A stretch of 49,510 nt of DNA, from the NCBI RefSeq assembly GCF_001544475.1, contig NZ_FCNW02000046.1, positions 1-49,510 on the forward strand, written 5' to 3'. Below, one piece after another: positions 8,008 through 15,466 of the stretch (position 1 is the first letter of the stretch; each line of letters opens with the position of its first letter). The notes under the pieces are model-generated. The model searched no databases. It was not told where the DNA came from and saw nothing but the letters and a program-made list of their open reading frames with translations. Origin of the DNA: Caballeronia humi (GTDB lineage Bacteria > Pseudomonadota > Gammaproteobacteria > Burkholderiales > Burkholderiaceae). The position numbers and the translations under genes were made by a program.

Positions 8008-8901
8008 ATGCAAAAGGCAGGATTCATCGGACTCGGGATCATGGGCAAGCCCATGGCGGCCAACCTTCGCAAGAACGGCGTCGAGCTGGCGGCGTTCACC
8101 CGCAGCGGCGTGCCCGACGAGCTCACGAAAGAAGGCGTGGTCGCCTGCGACAGCCCGGCGGCGGTCGCGTCGCAAGCGGACGTGATCTTCATCATGGTGC
8201 CGGACACGCCGGACGTCGAGCGCGTGCTGTTCGGCGAAAACGGCGTCGCGGAGAACCTGCGCGCGGGGCAGATCGTCGTCGACATGAGCTCGATTTCGCC
8301 GATGGCCACGCGCGACTTCGCGGCGCGCGTGCGCGAGCGCGGCGCGGAATACATGGATGCGCCCGTGTCCGGCGGCGAAGTCGGCGCGAAAGCCGGGTCG
8401 CTCACGATCATGGTCGGCGGCTCGCAGGCGAGCTTCGACACCGTCAAACCGCTTTTCGACATGATGGGCAAGAACATCTCGCTGATCGGCGAAGTCGGCG
8501 CGGGGCAAGTGTGCAAGGTGGCGAACCAGGTGATCGTCGCGGCGACCATCGAGGCGGTCGGCGAGGCGCTGTTGCTGGCGTCGAAAGCGGGCGTCGATGC
8601 CGAGAAGGTGCGCACGGCACTGATGGGCGGCTTCGCGTCGTCGCGGATTCTCGAAGTGCACGGCGAGCGCATGACCAAGCGCACGTTCAACCCGGGATTC
8701 CGGATCGAGTTGCATCAGAAGGACTTGAATCTCGCGCTTGCGACGGCGCAGGCGCTCGGCGTGTCGCTGCCGAATACGGCGACGTGTCAGCAGCTCTTTA
8801 ACGCGTGCTCGGCGAACGGCGGCAAGGCGTGGGATCACTCGGCGATGGTCCGTGCGCTCGAAATTATGGCGAATCATGAGATCGGGCAGGAAGCCAAGTA
8901 A
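8008..8901 (+). CDS. garR: 2-hydroxy-3-oxopropionate (tartronate semialdehyde) reductase
   Basis: This 297-residue protein belongs to the beta-hydroxyacid dehydrogenase family, which reduces tartronate semialdehyde to D-glycerate with NAD(P)H. It has the N-terminal dinucleotide motif GFIGLGIMGKPMA, the substrate loop DAPVSGGEVGA (from 117), the catalytic lysine at 170 in GQVCKVANQ, and RIELHQKDLNLAL near the C-terminus. A strong AGGAGA lies upstream of the ATG, 65 bp after the regulator. GarR normally serves the GarL aldolase branch or the glyoxylate carboligase route, whereas this operon encodes the KdgD branch, so its role here is open. The exact substrate is inferred. Confidence 0.85.
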   Translation: MQKAGFIGLGIMGKPMAANLRKNGVELAAFTRSGVPDELTKEGVVACDSPAAVASQADVIFIMVPDTPDVERVLFGENGVAENLRAGQIVVDMSSISPMATRDFAARVRERGAEYMDAPVSGGEVGAKAGSLTIMVGGSQASFDTVKPLFDMMGKNISLIGEVGAGQVCKVANQVIVAATIEAVGEALLLASKAGVDAEKVRTALMGGFASSRILEVHGERMTKRTFNPGFRIELHQKDLNLALATAQALGVSLPNTATCQQLFNACSANGGKAWDHSAMVRALEIMANHEIGQEAK

Positions 8902-8928
8902 GCTTTCTGCTCGGTTGCGGCAGAGCGA

Positions 8929-8963
8929 GCCCCTGTTGGTCGGTGACCTGCGGGGGTTTTTTT
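8929..8963 (+). terminator. Rho-independent terminator after garR
   Basis: CCCC and GGTC pair with GACC and GGGG around a short loop with a small internal mismatch, and seven T residues follow (8957-8963). It closes the galactarate operon 28 bp after the garR stop. Confidence 0.75.
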
Positions 8964-9015
8964 CGTCGGCGGCCCTTCGCGCTGCCTCGAAAAAGACTCC
9001 ACTCGGACGACGCCT

Positions 9016-9152
9016 CTCGAAATCTGACCCGAGGCACTCGAAATCGGCTCATTTTTCTACCAGAAATCGGCAAATTATCGAAATACGTTAACCGGACTCG
9101 AAATTTAATAACAATTCCCTGTTTTCGACCGAATTCATCGAAATCCGTTAAC
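9016..9152 (+). repeat. Phased array of TCGAAAT motifs
   Basis: YTCGAAAT-like motifs start at 9016, 9037, 9077, 9097 and 9137, with a degenerate AGAAATCGG near 9062. Intervals are 21, 40, 20 and 40 bp, so most copies sit on one 20-bp register, about two helical turns. Two copies extend to ATCGAAATACGTTAAC and ATCGAAATCCGTTAAC, and one to CTCGAAATTTAATAAC. The array fills an AT-richer stretch of the 430-bp gap between the garR terminator and the drug MFS gene. It looks like a multi-site binding region; the protein is unknown. Confidence 0.5.
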
Positions 9153-9331
9153 TCGCGCTCGCCTCCAAGGCACAGCGAGCCGGTTTTATAACCCGGGTGT
9201 AACATTCCAGCCCTGCAACGTCCCCGGCCGATGCATCGATCACGCGCTCGAGTCCTCAAAGCGCATCGCAACGATGATCCTGCGCGGCCACCTCCTCGCC
9301 GCCGAATCACTCGAATCAACGCACGAGAAAC

Positions 9332-10819
9332 ATGACGCCCACCCAACCTGCTTCAAAACGCGCCTTCGTCATTGCCGCAGTCATGGCTTCGATGGCGATG
9401 GTCGCCATCGAAGCGACCATCGTCTCCACCGCGATGCCGCAAATCGTCTCGCAGATCGGCGACATCCATCTCTATAGCTGGGTCTTTTCGTCGTTCCTGC
9501 TCGCGCAGACGGCGATGACCGTCATCTTCGGCAAGCTCGCCGACCTCTACGGCCGCAAGCCGATCATCCTGTGCGGCATCGCGATCTTCCTCGTCGGCTC
9601 GGTGCTCGCGGGCTTCGCCTGGTCGATGCCCGCGATGATCGCGTTCCGGCTGATCCAGGGCATCGGCGCAGGCGCGATCCAGCCAGTGACGCTGACGATC
9701 GTCGCGGACCTCTATCCGGCACGCGAGCGCGGCAAGGTGCAGGGGTATCTCGCGAGCGTCTGGGCGATCTCCGCCGTGCTCGGGCCGATGGTCGGCGGCA
9801 TGATCATCCACCAGTGGTCGTGGGCGTGGATCTTCTGGCTGAACGTGCCGATCGGGCTCGCGTCGGCGGCAGGCTTCATCGTGTATCTGCGCGAAGCGCC
9901 GCGCAGCGCGCGGCCGTCGATCGACGCCCTCGGCGCGATCCTCTTCACCGTGGCGATCGGCGCGTTCATGACGTCGCTGACATATTGGGGCACGTCGAAC
10001 GGCGAGGAAGCGGCGTTGTCCGGCATTGCGTGCGTCGTTTTCGCGGTGCTCTTCGTGCTGCAGGAACGGCGCGCCCGCGAGCCGATGATCTCGTTCGGCC
10101 TGTGGAGCCGCCGGCCAATCGCGGCGGCAAACGCGGCGACGGTGGCGAGCGGGATGGTCTTGATGGGCGCGACGACCTTCCTGCCGATGTATGTGCAGGG
10201 CGTGCTCGGCCGATCGCCCGTGATCGCGGGCCTCGCGCTCACGATGATGATGGTCGGCTGGCCGACCGGCGCGACGATCGCCGCGCGCTCATTCCATCGC
10301 TTCGGGCTGCGGTCGATTCTCGTCGCGGGGAGCGTGTTCGTGCCGCTCGGTGTGCTGTTCTTCGCGCTCCTGACGCCGCATTCGTCGCCAGTGCTGGCCG
10401 GGCTCGGCTCGCTGGTAGCGGGGTTCGGCATGGGGTTATCGAGCGTGAGTTCGCTCGTGCTGATACAGGAAATCGTCGATACGGATCAGCGCGGCAGCGC
10501 CACGGCATCGAACCTGTTTTCGCGCAATCTCGGCAGCACGCTCGGCGCGACGGCGTTCGGCGCGGCGCTCAATTACGGCCTGAGCCATTCGACGCTCAGC
10601 AAGGCCATCACGTCCGAGCAACTGCGCCAGCTTCTCGACGCGCGGCGGCTCGCGGAAGTCAGCGAGCCCGTCGTGCGACTGGTGCTGCATGAGTCGCTGC
10701 ACCTCACGTTCTGGGCGATGCTGGCAATTGCAGTGCTGATCGTGCTGTTCTCGACGTTCGTGCCGCACGTCGCGCTCGGGCGCGGCCCGGCGCCTGCGCT
10801 GAAGCCGGTCAAAGAGTAA
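9332..10819 (+). CDS. MFS drug efflux transporter, DHA2-like
   Basis: This 495-residue inner-membrane protein has about 13-14 predicted helices. The start includes MAIEATIVSTAMPQI, a variant of the DHA2 motif D1 (LDxTIVNVALP), followed by FGKLADLYGRKPI (motif A) and RLIQGIGAGAIQPVTLTIVAD plus VLGPMVGG (motif C, antiporter signature). The C-terminal half ends with FWAMLAIAVLIVLFSTFVPH. DHA2 proteins export drugs or toxic compounds by proton antiport. The gene is monocistronic, behind the TCGAAAT array and followed by a convergent gene. Substrate cannot be read from the sequence. Confidence 0.85.
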   Translation: MTPTQPASKRAFVIAAVMASMAMVAIEATIVSTAMPQIVSQIGDIHLYSWVFSSFLLAQTAMTVIFGKLADLYGRKPIILCGIAIFLVGSVLAGFAWSMPAMIAFRLIQGIGAGAIQPVTLTIVADLYPARERGKVQGYLASVWAISAVLGPMVGGMIIHQWSWAWIFWLNVPIGLASAAGFIVYLREAPRSARPSIDALGAILFTVAIGAFMTSLTYWGTSNGEEAALSGIACVVFAVLFVLQERRAREPMISFGLWSRRPIAAANAATVASGMVLMGATTFLPMYVQGVLGRSPVIAGLALTMMMVGWPTGATIAARSFHRFGLRSILVAGSVFVPLGVLFFALLTPHSSPVLAGLGSLVAGFGMGLSSVSSLVLIQEIVDTDQRGSATASNLFSRNLGSTLGATAFGAALNYGLSHSTLSKAITSEQLRQLLDARRLAEVSEPVVRLVLHESLHLTFWAMLAIAVLIVLFSTFVPHVALGRGPAPALKPVKE

Positions 10820-10943
10820 GCCTGCTTTCTCGAAGCGGTGGTCGCACCGCCGGGCGCGTCCCCCTACGCGCCTGTGTCGATCGCGGCTTGACCTGCCGCA
10901 TGCGAAACGCGCGGCGTAAGACCGCGGTTCGAACGCTCATTCG

Positions 10944-11657
10944 CTACGCTCCGTATTCCAGCCTTGGATACCAGTCCGTGCCGCGTCCGCCGGGCGTCAT
11001 GTCGAGCACGGTCCATAGCGGCATCGCGTCGGGCGCGCCGCGCGGGTCCTGGCCGGGATCGGCGGTCTCCGGTCCCATCTCGTCGCCCCAGGTGTGACGC
11101 ACCACCCCGCTCGATCGAACGAAGACATTGAAGCCTGCATTGTCGCCGTGCTCGGGGTCTTCGCCGGCGTAGTCGCGGTTGAACGTGTTGCCGCCCGACG
11201 AGTACAGCCGCAGGAATCGCCAGCCGCGCTCCTTCTTGAACGCGGCGAGGCGCTCGATCGGCGATCGCGCGATCACGGCGAACGCCACGCGCTGAAGGAT
11301 ATCGGGCATCTCGCCGTCGAGCGACGCGAGAAACGATGTACACATCGGGCACGACCGCTGGCGCTGCGGGCCGAACATCCAGTTGTAGGTGACGAGCGTG
11401 TCATGCTCGCCGAACATGTGCGACAGCGTCACGGGGCCGCTTTCGCTTTCGAACCGGTAATCCTGCGGCACCTCGCCGCCCGGCGGCAACGCGCGGCGCA
11501 ATTCGGCCACGCGCTCGATATGGCGCCGCAATTCGATTTCCTCTGCGAGCAGCGCATTGCGCGCCGTGCGGTACTGCGGGCTTTCGCCGGGGAAGCGGCG
11601 TGGCGACTGCGCCAGTTGTTCGGCGGGAATCAACTGCTGCGGGTTAGCGGATGGCAT
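10944..11657 (-). CDS. DUF899 family thioredoxin-like protein
   Basis: This 237-residue protein matches DUF899, a predicted thioredoxin-fold family found widely in proteobacteria and actinobacteria. Recognisable parts are FESESGPVTLSHMFGEHDTL, YNWMFGPQRQRSCPMCTSFL (CPMC, a CxxC-like pair at the expected thioredoxin position), ARSPIERLAAFKKERGW and the C-terminal RHTWGDEMGPE. AAGGAG lies eight bases before the ATG at 11657. A redox role is inferred from the fold; no substrate is established. It is convergent with the upstream drug MFS gene and divergent from the small membrane protein. Confidence 0.8.
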   Translation of the reverse strand: MPSANPQQLIPAEQLAQSPRRFPGESPQYRTARNALLAEEIELRRHIERVAELRRALPPGGEVPQDYRFESESGPVTLSHMFGEHDTLVTYNWMFGPQRQRSCPMCTSFLASLDGEMPDILQRVAFAVIARSPIERLAAFKKERGWRFLRLYSSGGNTFNRDYAGEDPEHGDNAGFNVFVRSSGVVRHTWGDEMGPETADPGQDPRGAPDAMPLWTVLDMTPGGRGTDWYPRLEYGA

Positions 11658-11806
11658 CGATCGTCTCCTTGCTCGGTGAAAGGAAAACTGCGCACCTTTC
11701 ACGACGATCGGAACGCCCGCAAATCGACAGCGCCGCCCCGCTTTTTAAACATCGTGCGGGAGTAGAATTTGCTGATCAAAGCCCGTGCCACGACGCCCCT
11801 ACCCCG

Positions 11807-12025
11807 ATGAAACCGACTTCCGACAACGAGCGACCTCCCTGGCGTCCTTCCCCGCTGCTGCTCAATGTGCTCACCGCGCTCATCGGCATCGTCACGTTGC
11901 TGGCGGGGATCGGCTGGCTCGTCTATACGTGGATCGTCCACCTCGAAGTGCCTTATTTCGCGATACCGCTCGTCTTGACCGTGCCGGTGATCGCGGCGGT
12001 GGCGTTCCGCAATTGCTGGGACTAG
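11807..12025 (+). CDS. Small two-helix membrane protein, hypothetical
   Basis: This 72-residue reading frame starts MKPTSDNERPPWRPSPLLLN and contains two hydrophobic segments (about residues 16-42 and 48-68) ending in a short FRNCWD tail. A charged, Pro-rich N-terminus before membrane helices is typical of small bacterial membrane proteins. There is no clear Shine-Dalgarno sequence. It is divergent from the DUF899 gene and its stop is 12 bp from the convergent hydrolase end. I do not recognise a family. Confidence 0.55.
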   Translation: MKPTSDNERPPWRPSPLLLNVLTALIGIVTLLAGIGWLVYTWIVHLEVPYFAIPLVLTVPVIAAVAFRNCWD

Positions 12026-12037
12026 CTTCCGGCCGCC

Positions 12038-12991
12038 TCAGATGCGATACAACGCGCTTGCGTTGTCGTGAAAGAGCGCGAGCCGCTCGCGTGCCGGGCG
12101 GTCCGCCACCATCGCCTTGAAGCCGCCGAAGAGTTCATCCAGCGTCACGACGACGCTATCCACTGGGAAATTACTCGCGAACATGCTGCGCTCCCAGCCG
12201 AAGATGGCGAGCGCATCGCGCACCACCGGCACGTTGCGCTCGACGCTCCAGCGCACACCAGCTTCGCCCAAGCCCGATATCTTCAGCCAGACGTTCGGAC
12301 ACGCAGCCAAGGTCTCGAGCCCTGCGCGCCAGCCCGCGAGCCCTTCGTCGCTGCGATCGGCGGGCAGTCCCGTATGGTTCACGATCATCGCGACATCGGG
12401 AAAATCTCGCGCCAGTTCCGCCGCTTCGCCGAAGTGCCACCACGGCGCTTGCAACTCGAACATCAGGCCGCTTTGCTCAAGCAGTGCATAGCCGCTGCGC
12501 CATCGCTCGCAACGCATCGAACCCGGCGCCGCGAACGATGCCGTGTGCTCGCTTCGCGGCATCGTCTTCGGTTTGTGGCGAACGCTGCGCACGAGCGCCA
12601 TCGACTTGAACGCGTCGAGCACACCTTTGACATCGTCGCGATCGAGCCACACCTGCCCGACGATCGCGTTCGGAAAACCGCTGCGCTCGCTGAGCGCTGA
12701 AGCCCAGCGCGCTTCGCCGGGCGGATCGCGCGGGTCCCACTCGCCTTCCATCATCACCGTCTTCACCACGCGATGCGCGCCCGCCTGCGCGAAGTAATCC
12801 TCCGGCAGAAAATCGCGGCAAATCGATTCGTAATCGCCGTAGCGAAACGCGATGCGCGGACGGTCGCACAGCCACGGGTGATAGTTCTGCCGCAAATCCC
12901 AGAAGTGATGATGGGCATCGACGATCGGCAAATCCGCATCGTCGCCGGTGGCGAGAAAGCGCTCGCGCAGCGCGTCGATCGGCGCTTGCAT
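12038..12991 (-). CDS. TIM-barrel amidohydrolase/lactonase (COG3618-like)
   Basis: This 317-residue protein belongs to the amidohydrolase-2 group that includes sugar-acid lactonases. It has the N-terminal IVDAHHHFWDLRQNYHPWL (HxH), KTVMMEGEWDPRDP, AIVGQVWLDRDD, MIVNHTGLPADRS and MFASNFPVDS. The subfamily has NHTG and SNFPVD where many lactonases have DHL and GSDWP. The ATG at 12991 lies only four bases after the upstream pdxA2 stop, so the two are co-transcribed and probably coupled; a TTG start at 13012 would overlap. Next to a sugar-acid-type dehydratase, a lactone-opening role is likely but the substrate is unknown. Confidence 0.78.
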   Translation of the reverse strand: MQAPIDALRERFLATGDDADLPIVDAHHHFWDLRQNYHPWLCDRPRIAFRYGDYESICRDFLPEDYFAQAGAHRVVKTVMMEGEWDPRDPPGEARWASALSERSGFPNAIVGQVWLDRDDVKGVLDAFKSMALVRSVRHKPKTMPRSEHTASFAAPGSMRCERWRSGYALLEQSGLMFELQAPWWHFGEAAELARDFPDVAMIVNHTGLPADRSDEGLAGWRAGLETLAACPNVWLKISGLGEAGVRWSVERNVPVVRDALAIFGWERSMFASNFPVDSVVVTLDELFGGFKAMVADRPARERLALFHDNASALYRI

Positions 12992-12995
12992 GGCG

Positions 12996-13997
12996 TCAGC
13001 GCAGCCGGGCAAGCGCCATCTGCGTCACGATGTCGAACGCCTTTTGCGTCGCGCCGACGTCCGCGCGGCCCTCTCCGTGGATATCGAACGCGGTGCCGTG
13101 CGCGGGCGTTGCGATCGGCACGGGCAAGCCGCCGTGCACCGTCACGCCGCGCCAGAACCCCATCAGCTTCATCGCGATCTGGCCTTGATCGTGATACATC
13201 GTGACGACGCCGTCGAACGCCTTCTGGTCGCGTGCGCGCACGAAGATCGTATCGGCGGGGAATGGGCCCAGCGCGTCGTAGCCGAGCTTCTGCGCTTCCT
13301 CGACCGCCGGCGCGATCACGTCGATTTCCTCGCGACCGAACGCGCCGTTGTCGCCGTTGTGCGGATTGAAGCCGCAGACCGCGATGCGCGGCTTCGCGTT
13401 GCCCGCGCGCTTCAGGCCGTCGTGGATCAGCCGCACCGCGCCGATGATCCGCTCGGGCGTGAGTCTCGCGCTGACGTCCTTCAACGCGATGTGCGAAGTG
13501 ACGCGCGAGGTCCACAGTTCATCGAGCACGTTGAATTCGCAGAAGCTGCCGTCGTAGCCGAGTTGCCGCGCGAACCATTCCATCTCGTCGCCGGTTTCCA
13601 TCCCGGCCATGTGCAGCGACGTCTTGTTGACCGGCGCGAAGAGCATCGCTTGTGTGCGGTTGGCCTGGGTCAGCGCGAGCGCCTCCTTGAACGCTTCGAG
13701 GCTGTAGCGCCCGCCGCGTTCGGTCGATGCCGCGCGCTCATAGGGCGCGTCGTCGGGCAGGCGGAAGTCGATGAGCGAGGGGACGTCGCTATCAGTCGCG
13801 GCGGCGTTTTCGTCATCGACGACGGTGTAATCGAAACGATCTCCCGCGATCTCCATGCCGCGATCGAGTTCGCGCCGGTCGCCGATGATCAGCAGATCGG
13901 CGCGCGCACGATTCTCGGGCCGCGCGAGAAGCCGCGCGATCAGTTCGGGGCCGATGCCGGCCGGGTCGCCGAGGAGGACTGCAATGCGTGGTTTCAT
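12996..13997 (-). CDS. pdxA: PdxA2-type 4-phosphoerythronate/threonate dehydrogenase family protein
   Basis: This 333-residue protein matches the PdxA fold: LLGDPAGIGPEL at the start, FAPVNKTSLHMAG, VTSHIALKDVS, VCGFNPHNGDNGAFGREE, GPFPADTIFVRA and VTMYHDQGQIAMKLMGF with the metal-binding His and Asp residues. Housekeeping PdxA makes vitamin B6, but PdxA2 paralogues sit in sugar-acid catabolic clusters and oxidise phosphorylated four-carbon acids, for example D-threonate 4-phosphate. This catabolic context favours a PdxA2 role. The usual DUF1537 kinase partner is absent from the window, so either a kinase elsewhere supplies the substrate or the reaction differs. Confidence 0.82.
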   Translation of the reverse strand: MKPRIAVLLGDPAGIGPELIARLLARPENRARADLLIIGDRRELDRGMEIAGDRFDYTVVDDENAAATDSDVPSLIDFRLPDDAPYERAASTERGGRYSLEAFKEALALTQANRTQAMLFAPVNKTSLHMAGMETGDEMEWFARQLGYDGSFCEFNVLDELWTSRVTSHIALKDVSARLTPERIIGAVRLIHDGLKRAGNAKPRIAVCGFNPHNGDNGAFGREEIDVIAPAVEEAQKLGYDALGPFPADTIFVRARDQKAFDGVVTMYHDQGQIAMKLMGFWRGVTVHGGLPVPIATPAHGTAFDIHGEGRADVGATQKAFDIVTQMALARLR

Positions 13998-14018
13998 CGT
14001 ATTTGCCTTGATTCGAAT

Positions 14019-15317
14019 TCAGTGGGTGCGGCGCAGATCGATCGCGATCGAGCCGACGATATAAACGAGCGCGCAGGCGCTGTAAAACTGCAGGACGACA
14101 TCGAACGAGCCGGTGCGCTGCAGGATGAAGCCGGTAATCAGCGGAATCGAAATCCCGCCGATACTGCCCGCACAGTTCATGCACGCGCCGAGCAATCCGA
14201 CGCGCCGCGGACTCGCGAGCAGCGAAGGGAGGCTCCAGTAGAGGCTGCCCCACATCAGCACGAACGCGGCGCCGCATAGCACCGCGACGGCCATGACCGC
14301 CGACGTGATCGACGGCAACGTCCAGAATACGGCAAGCGTCGTGAGGCCGGAGACGGTGATCATGCCCTTCACCACCTTGCCGCGCGAGAAGCCGTGGTTG
14401 CAGAGCGCATCGCAGAGGAAGCCGCCCGCGAGCGAACCGAGCGCGCCCGAAAGAAAGATGAAGAACGTCGACGTGCCGATTTGCTGAAGACTCAGGCCGC
14501 GCGCCTGCGTCAAGTAGCTCGGTCCCCACGTGAGCAGGCCGAAGAAGATCATCGCCCAGCTCATGCGGCCGACGCACATCGCGACCGCCGAGCGCACCGG
14601 AAACGCGGGTTCATCGATGTCGCCGCCAGCGCTGGCACTCGCAAGCGACGGCGCCCCTCCGCGAATATGGTCCAGCTCCGCCGCGTTCACGCCGGGGTGC
14701 TTCGCCGGATCGTCGCGCAGATAGCGCCACGCGAGCCAGCCACACGCGATCGTCGCGAGCCCGGCTGCGATGAACGCCATGCGCCACGAGCCGAAAATCA
14801 GGATCAGGTTCGAGATCGCGAGGCCGCCGATCGCCGCGCCGAGCGGCGAGCCCGCGTCCATCAACACGGCGCCGCGCGCCCGCTCGTGACGCGAGAGCCA
14901 CAGTGCGTTGAGCTTGCTGCCGGCCGGAAAGAGCGGTGCTTCCGCGCCGCCAAGCCCGACGCGCAGGAACAGCATCGAGAGGCCGCCGGACGCGAAGCCG
15001 AGCAGCGTCTGGAACAGGCCCCACAGCACGGTCGCGGCCGCCACGACACGACGCGGCCCGAAGCGGTCGATCAGCCAGCCGCCCGGGATCTGCAACAGCG
15101 CATACGACCAGAAGAAGCTGGACAGAACGAGGCCCTGCATCGCCGGCGAAAGCGCGAACTCTTTCGCGATGGTGGGCATCGCGATCGAGAGCGAGATACG
15201 GTCGACGAGATTCACCAGCGTGATGAGGAACACCACGCCGAAGATGCGCCATCGCACGCTGGTCGCCTGTTCGGCGTGGACGGCGGGTGCGGCGCGTGCC
15301 TCGATTTGGGTTTGCAT
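14019..15317 (-). CDS. ACS-family MFS transporter, sugar-acid type
   Basis: This 432-residue inner-membrane protein has about 12 helices. The first half has LVNLVDRISLSIAMPTIAKE, FWSYALLQIPGGWLIDRFGPRRVV (the DRFGPRR loop) and GGAEAPLFPAGSKLNALW, all characteristic of the anion:cation symporter family that imports hexuronates, tartrate, phthalate and similar acids. GGAG lies about ten bases before the ATG. It is 21 bp upstream of pdxA and so in the same leftward unit. A structured leader lies directly upstream. The substrate is presumably the acid handled by the cluster. Confidence 0.85.
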   Translation of the reverse strand: MQTQIEARAAPAVHAEQATSVRWRIFGVVFLITLVNLVDRISLSIAMPTIAKEFALSPAMQGLVLSSFFWSYALLQIPGGWLIDRFGPRRVVAAATVLWGLFQTLLGFASGGLSMLFLRVGLGGAEAPLFPAGSKLNALWLSRHERARGAVLMDAGSPLGAAIGGLAISNLILIFGSWRMAFIAAGLATIACGWLAWRYLRDDPAKHPGVNAAELDHIRGGAPSLASASAGGDIDEPAFPVRSAVAMCVGRMSWAMIFFGLLTWGPSYLTQARGLSLQQIGTSTFFIFLSGALGSLAGGFLCDALCNHGFSRGKVVKGMITVSGLTTLAVFWTLPSITSAVMAVAVLCGAAFVLMWGSLYWSLPSLLASPRRVGLLGACMNCAGSIGGISIPLITGFILQRTGSFDVVLQFYSACALVYIVGSIAIDLRRTH

Positions 15318-15333
15318 GACTGTCTCCGGTGTC

Positions 15334-15418
15334 GGCCACAGTTGGCGCTTTAGCGCTTACTGTGGCCCCATGCAGAGCATGTCGACGAGAGTTGGCGCTT
15401 CAGCGCCTTACTCTCGTC
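15334..15418 (-). promoter_or_regulatory. Two covarying stem-loops (plus a small third) in the leader of the MFS gene
   Basis: On the plus strand the first element (15334-15367) has outer arms GGCCACAG/CTGTGGCC and the second (15384-15418) GACGAGAG/CTCTCGTC. Both enclose the same core, TT, then GGCGCT, a two-base loop, AGCGC and TTA. The outer stems differ at three base pairs and every change is compensated. A small hairpin CATGC-AGA-GCATG (15369-15381) lies between, and each large element is followed by CCCATGCA. They sit between the dehydratase stop and the MFS ribosome site, in the leftward transcript. Confidence 0.65.
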
Positions 15419-15447
15419 CCATGCAAGATGGTTGCTGGTTATCGTGT

Positions 15448-15457
15448 TGTACGTACA
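15448..15457. promoter_or_regulatory. Perfect palindrome TGTACGTACA, operator candidate
   Basis: A 10-bp perfect palindrome lies ten bases beyond the dehydratase stop and upstream of the stem-loop leader. Its flank GTTGTACG is shared with the garD/kdgD operator cluster. It could mark an internal promoter for the MFS gene under a GntR/FadR-type regulator; this is inference. Confidence 0.3.
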
Positions 15458-15466
15458 GCAAAGTCT

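Noticed and set aside
10835..10850. GCGGTG-GTCG-CACCGC hairpin after the DHA2 transporter
   Set aside because: Six-bp stem without a T-run; too weak to call a terminator.
12948..14279. 443-residue open frame on the plus strand opposite pdxA
   Set aside because: Antisense shadow of a well-supported PdxA-family gene; Arg-rich with no family.
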